DNA from: Phoronis australis
Taxonomy: Eukaryota > Phoronida > Phoronidae
Assembly: GCA_002633005.1 (NCBI GenBank)
Contig: NMRA01000710.1
Span: forward strand, 129,960 to 178,472
Direction of reading: 5' to 3'
Length of the DNA stretch: 48,513 bases
The notes under the pieces were generated by a model. The model saw nothing but the letters and a program-made list of their open reading frames with translations, was not told the origin of the DNA and did not search any database. Within the stretch, counting starts at the first letter, position 1. Every line of letters begins with the position of its first letter. Both the position numbers and the translations under genes were made by a program. This document shows, one piece after another, positions 1 to 13,300 of the stretch.

Positions 1-170
1 ACTGACACACACCTTTATACATCGGATTTGTTTCGGCTTAAGCCACTGTATCGGGGTTTTCTTGTTCTTATTCACTTCCACCACTGTCCGTTTTAATAAA
101 ATGCAACTACTTAAATCTGTGGTCGTCACACTTCGTAATCTGAAACTGAAAGGGGTTTCCCAACTTTCAA

Positions 171-333
171 CCAATGGGAATGTCTGAATGTTATGACGTC
201 AGTTTCATTACTTTAACCAATGAGAGGTCATATTAAACAACATTCTACAGTGCTAACTTTCGTTTAGCACTGTCATAGAGTGTACTCCGCTATTGGAAGC
301 TCCCGCGCTATTACGTAATGGTTTTTGACGTCA
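171..333. promoter_or_regulatory. Promoter-like cluster: three CCAAT boxes and two CREs
   Basis: Seen directly: CCAAT at 171-175 and 217-221, an inverted one (ATTGG) at 292-296, and two perfect palindromic TGACGTCA sites at 194-201 and 326-333. Multiple NF-Y boxes together with CREB/ATF sites are a common animal promoter layout. The cluster lies 0.9-1.1 kb upstream of the tetraspanin start codon, so a non-coding 5' exon or a long leader would be needed to join them. No clear TATA box was seen. The direction of transcription is inferred, and a divergent transcript to the left is possible. Confidence 0.5.
247..273. other. Perfect 10-bp hairpin inside the promoter cluster
   Basis: ACAGTGCTAA (247-256) is followed by a 7-nt loop and then its exact complement TTAGCACTGT (264-273). 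It lies between the second and third CCAAT boxes. It may be a protein-binding palindrome, a transposon tip or chance. Confidence 0.5.
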
Positions 334-1238
334 TGATCGCTTCCAACCTGATGCCCTTTTCGATTGCACCCAACACACGTGACGTTTGACCTTTAATTCT
401 GATAAATGACCTTCGTTTCTACGAACTCCTGCGAGAAATGGTCAAGTCTTAGAGTGCAGTTTAAAATAAAAAGATGCATGTAAATAAAGCACATAAAAAT
501 TTTAACAACAAAAAATATTTCTGTTAAAATCGATTCGGAGATATCCAGCGAACCGCTGCAGAATAAGGATTTTGGGAGAAGTGCTTTGTTGCAAATAAAC
601 TTTAAGAACATTAATACGCAAAACACTTGTGTTCATTTTATACTGAAGCTAAAAAGAAAGATTGAGAACCTTATCAAAATAAAAATCGTTTCGATGTCTT
701 GCCAAATAAGAATTAAAAAGGGGCCCCAGATTTCGCGTTCAAAGCGATTCCAATCTCCCTGTATCTGCGTAAAATACTCAAACATTTTGGATATTATGTT
801 ACAGCCAACATTGGCATGTACGACGCGGTATTATATACGGTATGTGTGATAATACACGTTCACGTAGGTTTGCGAAACCTCCCTATTATTTTAAATTTCA
901 GTGAAATGTGTAAGTTTAAGCACGGCACATCTTATTTCCCTTAATACTATATTTGGTGGCATCAAAACATTAAAACCAAAAGTGTTCGCCCCTGAAAGTG
1001 GCCACAGACGTCGCCCACGGCCTGTCACACAGGAACATCTGTATTTTGAACGTGGAATGATATCATAAATGCCTGACAGAGAGCGCTCTAATCGAATTCA
1101 TTAAGTCGTGGGCGATTATCCGTCTGTGACCTGTTTTCATCGAGCAATATTGCCTGGGTGCGGTCAACAAATTGAACATCTCTAACTCACAGATATATTT
1201 ACTTCTAATTGACTAGACATAGATTGCAAAGGGACAAA
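334..1238. other. Upstream non-coding stretch / possible 5' leader
   Basis: AT-rich sequence between the promoter-like cluster and the first coding exon. Short open frames on both strands show no recognisable domain. The only structure noticed is the inverted repeat at 1000-1131, listed separately. Confidence 0.4.
1000..1131. repeat. Short inverted-repeat element (MITE-like)
   Basis: The left arm (1000-1021) reads GGCCACAGACGTCGCCCACG. The right arm (1105-1131) is its imperfect complement, with five extra bases. Both arms share the blocks CACAGACG and TCGCCCACG, and about 85 bp lie between them. The layout suggests a small non-autonomous DNA element or foldback. No target-site duplication could be fixed. 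Confidence 0.4.
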
Positions 1239-1316
1239 ATGGGACAAGGCAACGGTCTTGGAGGATGTTATACGTGCATCAAATATTTGATGTTTGCATT
1301 TAATCTGTTGTTTTGG
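1239..1316 (+). CDS. Tetraspanin exon 1: start codon and first half of TM1
   Basis: 26 codons from ATG at 1239 to the donor TTTTGG|gtaagt. The peptide starts MGQGNGLGG, then CYTCIKYLMFAFNLLFW, the typical tetraspanin N-terminus with a Cys pair for palmitoylation and a Lys-Tyr before the membrane helix. This ATG is chosen because a Gly at position 2 and a short cytoplasmic stub are standard for the family. A longer in-frame reading upstream exists but has no family support. The exon ends in phase 0. Confidence 0.92.
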
Positions 1317-4300
1317 GTAAGTTATCATCAACGAAGTGAAGGCGTACAAGTGGCCTGTTTGTGTTATGATGTCTGCCAATATGCATGGCATTGCTTGTTG
1401 TCTAAATGATTTTAATAATGGTAGTCATTTCTATGTCACGTCGGTAGTGCTGTTGTTTAGCATTGGGTATTTTTATGGCAACAACGTCACCGTTGATTGT
1501 TGCTTAATATATATATCATATATATAGTTTCACGGCCACGGCCGAGGCCAATTGTAGCACCATTAGGGCATGGGCAGGCTTTTTTCAGTACTCCGCCGCC
1601 CATGTAAGGACGCCAGTGTTCTAGCAGATTCCTTCGAAATACAAGCGTGTTTCGTGTAATTACATTCGCTTGGTTGTTGTATGCTTCATTGGGGTGTGAT
1701 TGTTGAAGCCATGTGACTACTGTAACTGTGTAGTAGACGTTACTGTCAAAACTTGATTTACGCGTTCAAAATTGATGGAGAATTCACTTTTACCATCGCC
1801 CATCCTGGCCCATCTCCGGGCGATATTCGAATTACATGTGTAGTTGCTGCCTTTCAGTTAATGCTGGGCAATACTAAATAGCAGTCTCGTCGGATTTATG
1901 TGTATAAGTGCAGCACCGAGCCATGTTGTTTGTTCTCATGATTTGTATTACGCGACCGCGAAACAATAACCTTACCTCTTGTCTTCGTTAAAGCAACAAA
2001 ATACCACTTTGTTCTGTCTGCATACACGTGACACAGGCTTGCTGATTTTACAATGTGTACTTGTTCTACTCTCAGCCGGCATTTCACAGTTACAGTAATG
2101 CTGATTATGCAGGTCTTCACAAATCTTGTTATGCGGGGAGCATTCAAAACAGACGCGCCCAGTCGTTAGTTCGTTCAATGCAAATTTTATGAGTGAGCCC
2201 ACGTAAACTGGTTGTATTCAGGTCTCAGCGAACTGGTATTTGACCTGAAACGTTTTCTCTCTGCCCTGGCGAGTACACAGTTGGTCAGCCATACATAAAG
2301 TTTCCTCAGTGCAACAGTTGGAAAGTTCATTCTCTATAGTGCCCGGATTGTTGAAAGCGTGCTCTCTAGAAGAAACAATGATTAAAGTGTTCAAGAACAC
2401 TTCCATGTTTAGCCAAACTCAAATTCACAATCGGTACAATAGAGAATAAAACAGCTGTTTTTTTCTAAGATGGGGCAATTTGCAGTGCTTAGCATGACGC
2501 CAGTTATTAATAACATTGTTAATTCTGATATGGACTTCATCAAACAAAACTTTACGAAAGCCATTGAAAAGGTCTGGTTTCGATATTGTTACAGAGCAGT
2601 AAGTTGTGAAAATGTTCCACCTGTAGAGATACTTTGGAAACTATACGAATAACTTCGTAATCGAAGCCTGCCTCGATGTCGTTCTGAATTTTGACGTGCA
2701 CAGCAGTGGCCGTTTTATTTACCCATAACACGGGCTCTCGCCACTGGTGTTTTGCTCTTCAAATCGTGCGCCAGTCGAGCGTCGCGTACGCTCCTCAGTG
2801 ACGGGAAAATGAATTGACCTGTATAACTACGCCGTTGTTGATTCTCCGTCTGCGATGACAAGTGTAAACATATAAAATCCATTTTGATTCCAAATATTTC
2901 GAAATCATTATTTGACAGTGAAATAAGCAAATAATAAAAACCGTGCTTTGTTATATTAATGCTGTGGGGATTTCCCAGGGATGCCTGTGTCGTCTTAAGA
3001 AACGCGAACGATAAGTGTGTGCTAATAACTAGAATTTGCACTACCAGAGACCCATAATGGCATGATGTTGAATTTGTCCAAGGTGCCGGCAAAATGAAGT
3101 TACAGAAAGAATGCTTTCGTTGTCACGTTGTCACGTGGTCACCGTGAGGAGTATCGGCCGAGTAACCTCAGTAACCGAGACCTCAGCTGTCTGTGGCTGG
3201 CAGGGGGCACAGAACTGTTCTCACTGTGTTAACCTAGCAATATTGTGTTTGTTACATTTTCTTCACTCTATCGAAAACCGTATGCGGGCACAGGAACTTT
3301 GTTGTGTCATGTAATTTGGGCCTTTCGGTCTTAGTGAAAAGCAAGGTAGGGTAAGAAAAAGAGCGACAAACACAAAATCGCACTTTTCACTCTAATGCCA
3401 ATGCACGACTAACGCCCCAAGTCCCCCAAGGCTGGTGTACCCCTTGATTTTAATGTTTTGGGAGTGCCAATTGGCTGCGGCCGTACCCCAAATGTCCAGT
3501 TTCACCGCATTAGGTGTTTTTCCGTCATTATGACATATTACCATATTCACTTACTGTTACGTAAAAATTTTCAAGCAAAACGAGACATTCACGAGATTGT
3601 AATGGTGACTCGTTCCCGGACGGTTTCTGTCACATTGGAGGACCCGGGGTACTTCATTTGCATATACAATTTAATGAGACTGCATTTTAAGTCTATTGCA
3701 GTGGCGGATTTAGAGGGGGGGGAAAGGGGCCATGGCCCCCCATAAAATTCTCCCAATTTCCAATTGGCAATTGGCAGTTCGGGAGTGAGAATGCCTGACT
3801 GGTAAAATCCTGATCAATACTCTGCCCTGGCCCCCCTAACTCAAAATCCTGGATCCGCCCCTGTACTGCCACCAATTTATCAAGAAAAAGTCAAAGTTTT
3901 TGAAAGCATAGTGAATAAGTCTTGATCGATATGTATCATATCCGATATTTAGTTTTTCTTTTCCTTAGTGGACAAAGAATCTTGTTGTCTGCACGTGCTG
4001 TTACTTTATAATGTGATGTAATTCCGTTTTTAAAACTGATTAAAATTCAGTCGCTGTCTCGCGGCTAGAAAAATCTATCCGAAGTCACATGTTCTCATTT
4101 AAAATACACGGCAACATCTTACGGAACGTGCTATCTCGCGAAATCTAGTTTTTTTGTTGAGGTTCTATCGTACTGAACTCTGACCCTGCACAGTATGAAT
4201 CAGGACATCAATAGCATTCATTGCTGACGCTTCCTGGCTTGCTACCAATTAAGTAGATCAATTTGAGCCCTCATTCGCTTTTATCAAATGTTATCGATTC

Positions 4301-7300
4301 ACCTCCTTTCCTAAAAAGTCTCAAAAAGTTTGCACTGTGTAAGTGTATCGTCTGTACTTCTCACTTGCCGTCTGTTGTCGATCGAAATTGCAGAAACGAA
4401 CAACTGGATTCTACATGAATCTCCCACGCGAACCATCCATCTTATGTTGGAGCAGTGTTAGGTTATGTAGGACCTGTTCAACGTGTCTGTACATTTAGCC
4501 AAATGTCTGTAACACGTAACAGGAAAAATGCACAGTTTCTGCCAAAGTAGAACGCCCGTTGTATTTGAGGTTTGTCTTTTTTCCAAGGTGCCGTTAATGG
4601 AGTTATAGGACCAGTTGCATCTACTGTAACCGTAGACATTAGGAGATCGTACTGTTGGAAATACATCACACGAGGCATCTTTTGGATGGGTGATATATAC
4701 GTTGAAATAACCTCAAGGCCCCTTACTTTGTTAGCTTCAGGCACTGAATTGGTGACAGTTTCTATGTATTGCCTGTATTGCGGCAACTTGAGCAGTTTTG
4801 TGTTAATAAGGAAAGTCGAAGCAGAAAAGTTGCAGGACACATGTTCTCTATTAGTCTATTTATCACGCCAGGACCGAACACTTATGGACACCAGGACCGA
4901 AAAAATTTAAAGCCGTGAAAGAAAATGTTATACCACTGACGTGTACGAGTGTGACGATTATGTAATACTCAAGACGTTCTGTTGTAACACGGGGAAGAGT
5001 TACACATTATTGTCACGATAATATAGCTGTCGTCGGCGAAACATTGTCGAACGGTTAATCCTTGTGTGCCTGGCAACGACGTCATCACTTTGAAGGGTCA
5101 ATGATTGGGAATGATGACATGGTGTCATGGTGTGAATATTTTCTGTTGTGATTAATTAAAATTTCAGTCTTTACTTGTTCGAAGTGGAAAGCTTGAAAGT
5201 TTTCAGACCTGACAAGTTAAATTTTCATTCCTGACATGATGTTTCATAAGCCCTGACGTGATAAATTTTGGCTTTTAGTTGTTTTTTTTATTGTCCTGCG
5301 GAGATGTTAATTCTCGTGTCCTGGATTTTTTCTGCTTCTGCAGTTGAATCACACTGAAAACTCGTTAACAGGCGCAAAATAGTTGTCCTTTGTTGGTAAT
5401 GTCTTCCTGATGAAACTGATCAGCACCCCTAAAAACACAATTTGCGGTGACATTTGAGCGCTTGTAACCTCGCGTTGCGTCCGAGGTGTTCCCCCATCTG
5501 ACACAAGTTACCTTGTGTCCTATTCTAAAACGGTGACGTAGTTTTGAGTATCCTACTGTAAGTGTGGGTTGGAGAGCGGCGGGATCAGTCGTTTAGAAAT
5601 CAGAGACGTGGAGAGCGTACCTGTCTCTCTCTTACCTGACATTCTTTCAGTATGAGACCTGCATGGTTCATATATAACAATACTTTACAATTCTGTTCGC
5701 ATTTTTATGCACCCACATATTTGTATGTGGACGCATTATGCCGTCATCTCCGTCCGTCCGTCTGTCCGTCCGTCTGTCCGTCCGGCGTCCGTCCTTCCAG
5801 CGTCCGGCGTCCGCTGCTCTATCTCCAAAACCGATTGACGTATGTTCATGAAATTTTGCACGTGTTCCTCTCATGGATGGGACGGCATAAGCGAACGTTC
5901 GGACGGATCCGGCTGCCGATGTGCAACCTAGTGGCAATTTTAATTTTTTACGTTTACCTCTGTATCTTCAAAGGTGCTCAACATATTTTCACAAAATTTG
6001 GTATATAGTCTTCTATTAGTGAGACGGCGTTATCCTCCCGTTAGATTCGACGTAGTTTGTGCCACCTAGTGGACATTTTTACTGTTTTCGCGTCTGTTTT
6101 TTGGCGTCCACCCCTCTGTCAACCAAACCGCTCGAAGCATGATTGTGAAAATTGGCGTGCATGTTCTTATAATGAAGAGAATGGTTGACGATGATTTTCC
6201 GACGACTTCGAATACTGTGGCACCTCCTAGTGTCAGTTTTCTTTTTTGTGTTTATCGCTATATCTCCTAAACCATTTGCAGGATCTTTACTATATTTAGT
6301 AAGTGCATTCATATGGTGATGACAACTGACAACAACAACTTTCGGAGAGACCTGACCACTGGTGTGCCACCTAGTGGCAATTTTAATTGTTTACGTTTAC
6401 CTCTGTATCTTCAAAGGTCCTCAATGTATTTTCATAAAATTTGGTGTATAGGCTTCTGTTAGTAATATGACGTTATCTTTCCGTTTTTAGATGGTTTCGA
6501 CCTAGCTTTCGCCACCTGGTGGTCGTTTTTACTGTTTTTGAGTCTGGTTTTTTGCGTCCAGCCCTCTATCAACCAAACCGCTTTCAGGATAAGTGGAAAA
6601 TTGGCATGTATGTTTTTACTATGAAGTGGAAGGGTGACGATGATTTGCTGATGACTTCGACTACTGTGGCGCCTCCTTGTGACAGTTTCGTTTTTTGCGC
6701 CCATGGCTGTATCTCCTAAACCGTCTGTACGATCTTTACTAAATTTAAGAAGTGTGTTATATGATTATGACAACGGACGATGACGATTTTCAGATGGATC
6801 TGACTACTGTTGTGCCACCTGGTGGTAATTTTAGTTTTACGTTTATCTCTTTATCTTCAAAGGTCCTCAACAGATTTTCATAAAATTTTGAGTACAGGCA
6901 TCTGTATCTCCTAAACCCACTGCAGGATCTTTATTGAAATTAATTTTTAAGCGTTTTTGTATGAAGCTAACAACAGACAATGACGACTTTCAGGCGGATC
7001 CAATGAACAGTGTGCCCCCTAGTGCCAATTTCATTTTATTCTGTTTTCATTTGTTTCTCTGAAGTTCCAAGATGGATTTCTATGAAATTTTCTGTATAGC
7101 TTTCTATTTAAGAAGCAATGACATGTTCCCCTTTTCTTATGGATTGTATGTTTTTGCGCCATCTAGTGGCCATTTTTGTCACAAATAAACAACCTTAAAA
7201 GCACACCATTTGCGATGCATTCGTGGGCGCATTTCAACGCTCCGCGTTGCTCTTGTTATTTATATGTGTTCGCAATAGGTCGTCATCCCTGTACGTCCGT

Positions 7301-10300
7301 CAGTCCAGTAACCGCCCTCAGTCCGCTGCTGCATCTACTGTACAAAGCCCCTGGGTAGATGTTCATGGAATTTTGCAGATGGGTACCGTCCGTGAGCGAA
7401 CTTTCGGAATATTCGACCACTGGTGTGCCTCCTAGTGGAAATGTTATTTTTACATTTGCCTGTGTGCCTTCCTAGTTCTTTAAAAGTATACCAAACCCAA
7501 ACCCAAGTTTGGTTTTGTAACAGATAGTGAAAACCATTTTGGCACTCGGTGTCCAAAACGAAACGCTTTGGATGATGTGAAATTTACGTGTAGCTGATAC
7601 ATGTATGTTCAAATGGAGTTAGTAACGGCTGACACCAGTTTCAGACCAATCCGGCTACAGTTGTGCCCCTTATTACAGTTTTAATTTTTTACGTGTGCCA
7701 CTGTTTCCTTAGAATTCATAGATGGCTTTACATGAAATTTTGCAAATAGCCTTTCCATTTTCGGAGAGACTGGAGGTATTTTGCTCCACATAGTGGCCAT
7801 TTATATTGTTTCTAGCTTGATTTTTAGCGCCTGTCTCTTCATCCGTCATAATATCCCGAGGATCGTTATGAGTGGAGTCCTTAGTGGACATTCTGTATAT
7901 TTACTGCTGATTCTTTTGCATGATATTTGTGAACTTTTGCAGATATTTTCCTGTAGATGTGACCATGACTGCCCACTACTTTTTGGACAGCTCTGACTAC
8001 CGCTGTGTTCCTCTATATATTACATTCCTTTTTATTCGACGATTTTTAATGAAATTTGGCAAGCACGTTTGTTTTTTGAAGATGACAGCACCTTTACAAT
8101 TTGGGATGGACTCAACATAGTCTAGATTAGTTAGTGGCCATTTCAATTATTTTTGAGTCATTTTTGGCGTCTGCTTCCGTATCGGACAAACCGCGTAGAG
8201 GATCGTTATGAAAACTGACAGATATGTTCAAGAGCACGACTGGCGTGGATTGTCCGACTGTCCAAATACTATGGTTCTCCCTAGCGACTGCTTGTGTATC
8301 AACTAAACCCCTTGCAAGATCACGATTTGCCAAGTCTGTTCCTAATGACTTGACAACAGATGGACGGATTCTACTCCGAACAGCAATTTGATTCCTTTCG
8401 TCTATCTCTGAATCTTTGAAGTTTCAAATTACGTGTAGAATTTTCATGAAACTTGATAAGTAGTTTGGTATTAGATAGAAGACAATGCCTTCTTAATTTT
8501 GAATGTATTTGATGTACTGTGCGCCATGTAATAGCTATATTTTATGACTAAAACACCACAGTTAGATGAACACTGTTTTCGTTGCGTTGTTAGCACGGGA
8601 AATTTTACTTTGTCCACCAATTTGTTTAAGGACTGCTTTTGGTGAAGAAGCCTGTTTACAATGGACACTGATCTGTATTGTAAAAGTGTGCGAAATAAAT
8701 AACAAACTGTGAAAGATCCAAATTCTCAGAATCTCATTTATCGCACTTACTGTAATGCACATACCCTTCACATGCGCGCATCCAGGGGGGGGTTGCTCGA
8801 AAGAGCCCCCCATGGGCAGAAAAGTCCGCCTCAGAGAAACAAAAAGTCCGAGAGGACGAGACAAAAGTCTGCTAAAAAGGCGCAGACGCACAGTGAAGGA
8901 GTATCCCGTTATTTTTTTAGTCCTGCTTTTTTGTCAGCAAAAGGTCCACATCGCCAAGAATGCGAGCCCCCCATATTAAAGACTGGGTGCGCGCATGCTT
9001 CAAACACTACAGAGCGCCCTCACATGGCATTCACTCGTAGCCTTCTAGCATTGAGAGTCGGCATTTCACATTGTGACTTGCTCATCCACTAGTTGTGTGT
9101 ATAACAACAACGTAATCGTTTCAGTTGCTAGGATGCGCCATCATCGGAGTAGCCATTTGGGTTCTTGTCGACCCCAAGTTCAAGCAGTATATCGATAATG
9201 CGGAACAGTTCCAGAATTTCTACACCGCCGCCTACATTCTCATTGCTATAGGAGCGGTCATTATGATCATTGGCTTCCTGGGCTGTTGCGGCGCCATTCG
9301 GGAGTCACAGTGCATGTTGGCTACGGTAGGTTTTTCTTCTCTCCACCTTATTCGTCTCTGAAAATAAATGTCACTTCACGGTTGCCATTATCTTGTCATA
9401 TGCCTGTTCGCAACACGAAGTGAAAAGTGTGTCTATACATGTGCTGCAGAATACCGCATCTTTTGGTCTGTTTAGTGTGCATGTCAGTCATGTAATGCCA
9501 CAAAATCTCAGAACAAGGCTTACAAACACTATCTCACTGGTGTTTAGACCCTAAGAACCACAGGTTATTCTAAGGTTGGATATCGAGTGATGGGCCAGTA
9601 CAGTGCCAATATTGAACCACTAATGTTGCCTTTACAGGCTCAATGCAGGAATTAATATTAATGTTTGTGAGTATAACGAAACAACAGGTTTGTTTTTTTT
9701 CAATTGTTCAGGTTTTTAACTATTGCATGTGCAGCTGTGACTTACATGAAGAAAAGACTCTTGTTCTGTAATACTTTTATTACTATGAAACTGCTAAGGG
9801 AAAATACTTTCAAAAAATGATGTATATAAATGAAAACTAAGCAACTAATTATTTTTTACAAAACTGTCTCGGGCTTGTTAGTGGACTGGCAGCTTCACAC
9901 AGTCTTCGCCCTCCCTCCATGTCTCAGGCGTTTCCGAACCTGTTGTCTGTCTCTTTTACTATAAAGCTTGCATGAGCATTACTGTGTTCCGTGATCACAA
10001 ATCCCTGAAATTAAACAACGCCTGCTTAGTATTTTAGAGTACAAACTAACAGACTCCACTATACATTTTCCAGATAAGTTATGCATAAGAATTACCTAAA
10101 GATACTATACCATTCCAACACAAAACTTATTTGAAAAGCAGAATCTGGAAGATAAATGTTTCATCCTTTGTTAACACAAGTTACTCATGCGTGACTGTAA
10201 GCAGGTGTATTTCATTCGGTCACTCATCCTTTCCAACATCCTATTTTTGTACTTGCAGTTCTTCGTATTTCTCTTCATCATCTTCATCGTCCTTCTGGCT

Positions 10301-13300
10301 GCTGGCATCTGGGCTCTTGTCAACAAGGATTCGGTAAGTCTACTGCGTAAGATCTGATGACAGTTCGATTTCGAGCAAGAGATAAGTGAAGCGTAATCAG
10401 GTAGATGTACAGTGTTCAGGTACACCGTCCTAATATTGTCCATGTCAGATGCACCTCATCGTGGATAAACCTTTAAAGGCAACATCAGATCAAGGGCAAC
10501 TTTCAGGCCGTTGTTACTTCCAAACCATCCAACTCGAACTGGTGGAACTATTAAAACTCGTACTGGCTTCAACAGAAACAAACTTAATCGTTAGCAAAAC
10601 CATAGACATGCACCCCTCTTACATGTACATGCATATTTCAATGTGTGTCTAGTTATACTTAAATGGACACGTTTGTCCAATGAACTGTAACAAAATAACC
10701 CAGTCATTCATTTTCTTGACACTTTTTATACACTTGTGTTGGCAGTCACGTTAAATTAACATGCACGTCCGACAGGTGCGCGTGCTCTCTTTCCACGCCC
10801 ACAGGGCTTGTTAAAGTTTTTGTCGATTCGGTGCAATTGCTTTTATTACCACATGCTTAACCGTCATCATAGAACTCTAACCCAGGAATGCTAACCTCGC
10901 TCTAGTGCTGGTGAGGTTGTGTCGCGTATGCGTAGCATTTGCTTGCATTTATTTGCTGGGGTGTTGGTTCTTGCTCTGACATTTGCGGTCACTAGAACTT
11001 TCGCAATTACGCCATTTTCCAACCAAATTGAATAGTGGTCATATCATTAGAAACCTCTAAAGTTTATCAGTTCTTGATAATGTACGATAATACCAGAGGC
11101 AAGAGATGAATAACCGAATTCATAACTACTTATCATTTCTCGTACCTCATAGGTTGATTCTAAAAATCAGTAGTGTTGCCTAAGTGCCAAGAATATCAGG
11201 GTGTAAAAGAAACATAAAAAGGAAATGAACCAGAGAGGTTGTATCAATGATTAATGAGAGGTAATTTCAAAGATTCAAAAAAAATTTCTGTCAAGACACA
11301 ATTTCTGTGTCAGACGAAATCGAATTAACAAAAAGTACCTGAGCAACAGCTAAACATTGCACACCTATAAACAATTGAATGCACACGTTCACTCACACAC
11401 ACGCGCACACGCACACACACACGCACACGCACACGCACACACACACACACACAAACACACAAACACACAAATACGTGTAAATTTTTGAAAGTTACCTAAG
11501 GGCTGTTCCAGCAAAAATGTATGGGAGGGGGATTGCACTTTTATTCTTTACGCACCGCCCATATTTTACTATTATTTCTCCAACCCATGACCCATCATTT
11601 TTAATTAGGTTCAAATATAAAATGCAACACTTGTAAACAAGTGGCCTCTAGGATGACCTGTTAAGTACTTAGATGACCCAGGAACAAAAACTAGCTGTCT
11701 TGTCGAATATTGCCAAAAACTAAAGCTGCAAATTACGAAAAGCTGTAAATAAGTGAAAAATATGTCTGGGATAATCAACGAACCTTATTTTTGCTAAGAA
11801 TGACATGAAAAAGGTTGCCTTCGCCTTTAACAGGTCGGAGCTAAAATTTTCATTTGACACAATGGCATTTTAGAAAATCATGCCACTGTGTCAAATGAAA
11901 ATTAAAAAAACACAAAATGTCTTGTTGAAAACCCTAGCATGAAGTTTCATAGATTGTAGCATGTGGTTTTTAAAACAGGATCTGAAAACTAAGGGCAAGG
12001 AGTGTACAAGTACAGGAGAGTTCACTCCGCCATTTTACCATTCGCCGCAATGGTTACCGGTCGAAACACTAGCGCCCCAACCGGTGAATAATCAACACTC
12101 AGTTAGGAGCGTAGTCCAAACAATGTAAACACTGATAAATTCATAGTTTAATGACATTCAACGTTCAATAAAACTACTATGTGATTGAAAATGGTTAGAA
12201 TACATAAACTAACATCCACTTACAATAGATTGAGAAAGAAAATGTAATGTGTATGTTATTCAGTATTAAATTGTATTTGTTTTTATTCTTTTGAGCTCCC
12301 TTCAAAATCCATTGATCATGGTTTTGTTTCATGTTTGAGTTCTTAACACGGCAATTATCGTTCCTTATAACAGTTCATACTTCCATGGACTACATAATTT
12401 GAATGATTGCCCCTGGGGGTTCATAGGGGAATTCCCCCCAGGTGCCAGCTAAGGGGGTACCAGGCAAAAACCTGGTGGGCGCCAAATGGGTGTTGACCCC
12501 CTCCTAGGGGGGTTACATGGGAGGAGTGCTAAACAGGTAAAAACCAATGGGTATGTATGCCACATGGTTGTTGAGCCCCTCCCATCGTCACACATTTTGG
12601 TTGCTCTCCTGACCATTGACAAACATGTTGCTCCGAGCTCACTGCTGGTTTCATCTCCACCCAACAATTTTGCATGTGTTCCCTATTCAATGCACCAGGC
12701 TACTAGCAAAGCAGAAAATTGTTTTGTGCAGTGGGTGTTACACAAGTGAGAAGAAGAAAGCAAGGTAATTCATCACTACCACAAAATCGTAATGCAATTT
12801 TAGAACATTCCATTATTTGTTATACATGCCAGCATAGGGCTCAATCCCACTCTCCCACTCACCAACAGTTCCAAGTCACTTGCTAATCTGTAGAATAGCT
12901 CACAACTTACAAAATGAAGTAACATTGAGTATATCATCACTCATAACTAGTCAAAGTTCAAAATATCATGACAAAATTTAAGAGGTACTGAACAGCAATC
13001 AAAATATTCACTACCCACATAGCTTCATACAAAATTGAATTAAAAAGACTTGGATGATAAAACCAAAATTTTATTTTATATACCCACTGTTCCTATTATT
13101 AATAACAGTAAATACTTCATGTAAGTTAAAGCCAGACCACAAGATATCTGAAACCTAGCCACAACTGGGGCTTAAATTAATCACAATCTCCAAAAACGTA
13201 CAAAATAGGCAACACATACACCAACCAATAGAACAAAAAAAATCTGACCAACCTTGTCACTCTCTACTAATTCACTAGTAAACAACAGCACTTTTCGACA

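Larger units (their letters stand above)
1317..9124 (+). other. Tetraspanin intron 1 (7.8 kb)
   Basis: Bounded by gtaagt and cgtttcag. It contains a hAT-like MITE (3699-3863), two pearl/HINE arrays (5706-7260 and 7261-about 8540) and a second TIR (terminal inverted repeat) element (8771-8997). The stretches 1317-3690 and 3870-5690 show no gene I can support; open frames there are short and lack domains. Confidence 0.75.

Noticed and set aside
2715-3092. 125-codon minus-strand open frame
   Set aside because: No domain, no splice or promoter support, composition like the surrounding intron; consistent with chance.
3699-3863. Coding frames reading GRIQDFELGGPG-like sequence
   Set aside because: This peptide pattern is the usual translation of hAT-type MITE tips, not a gene.
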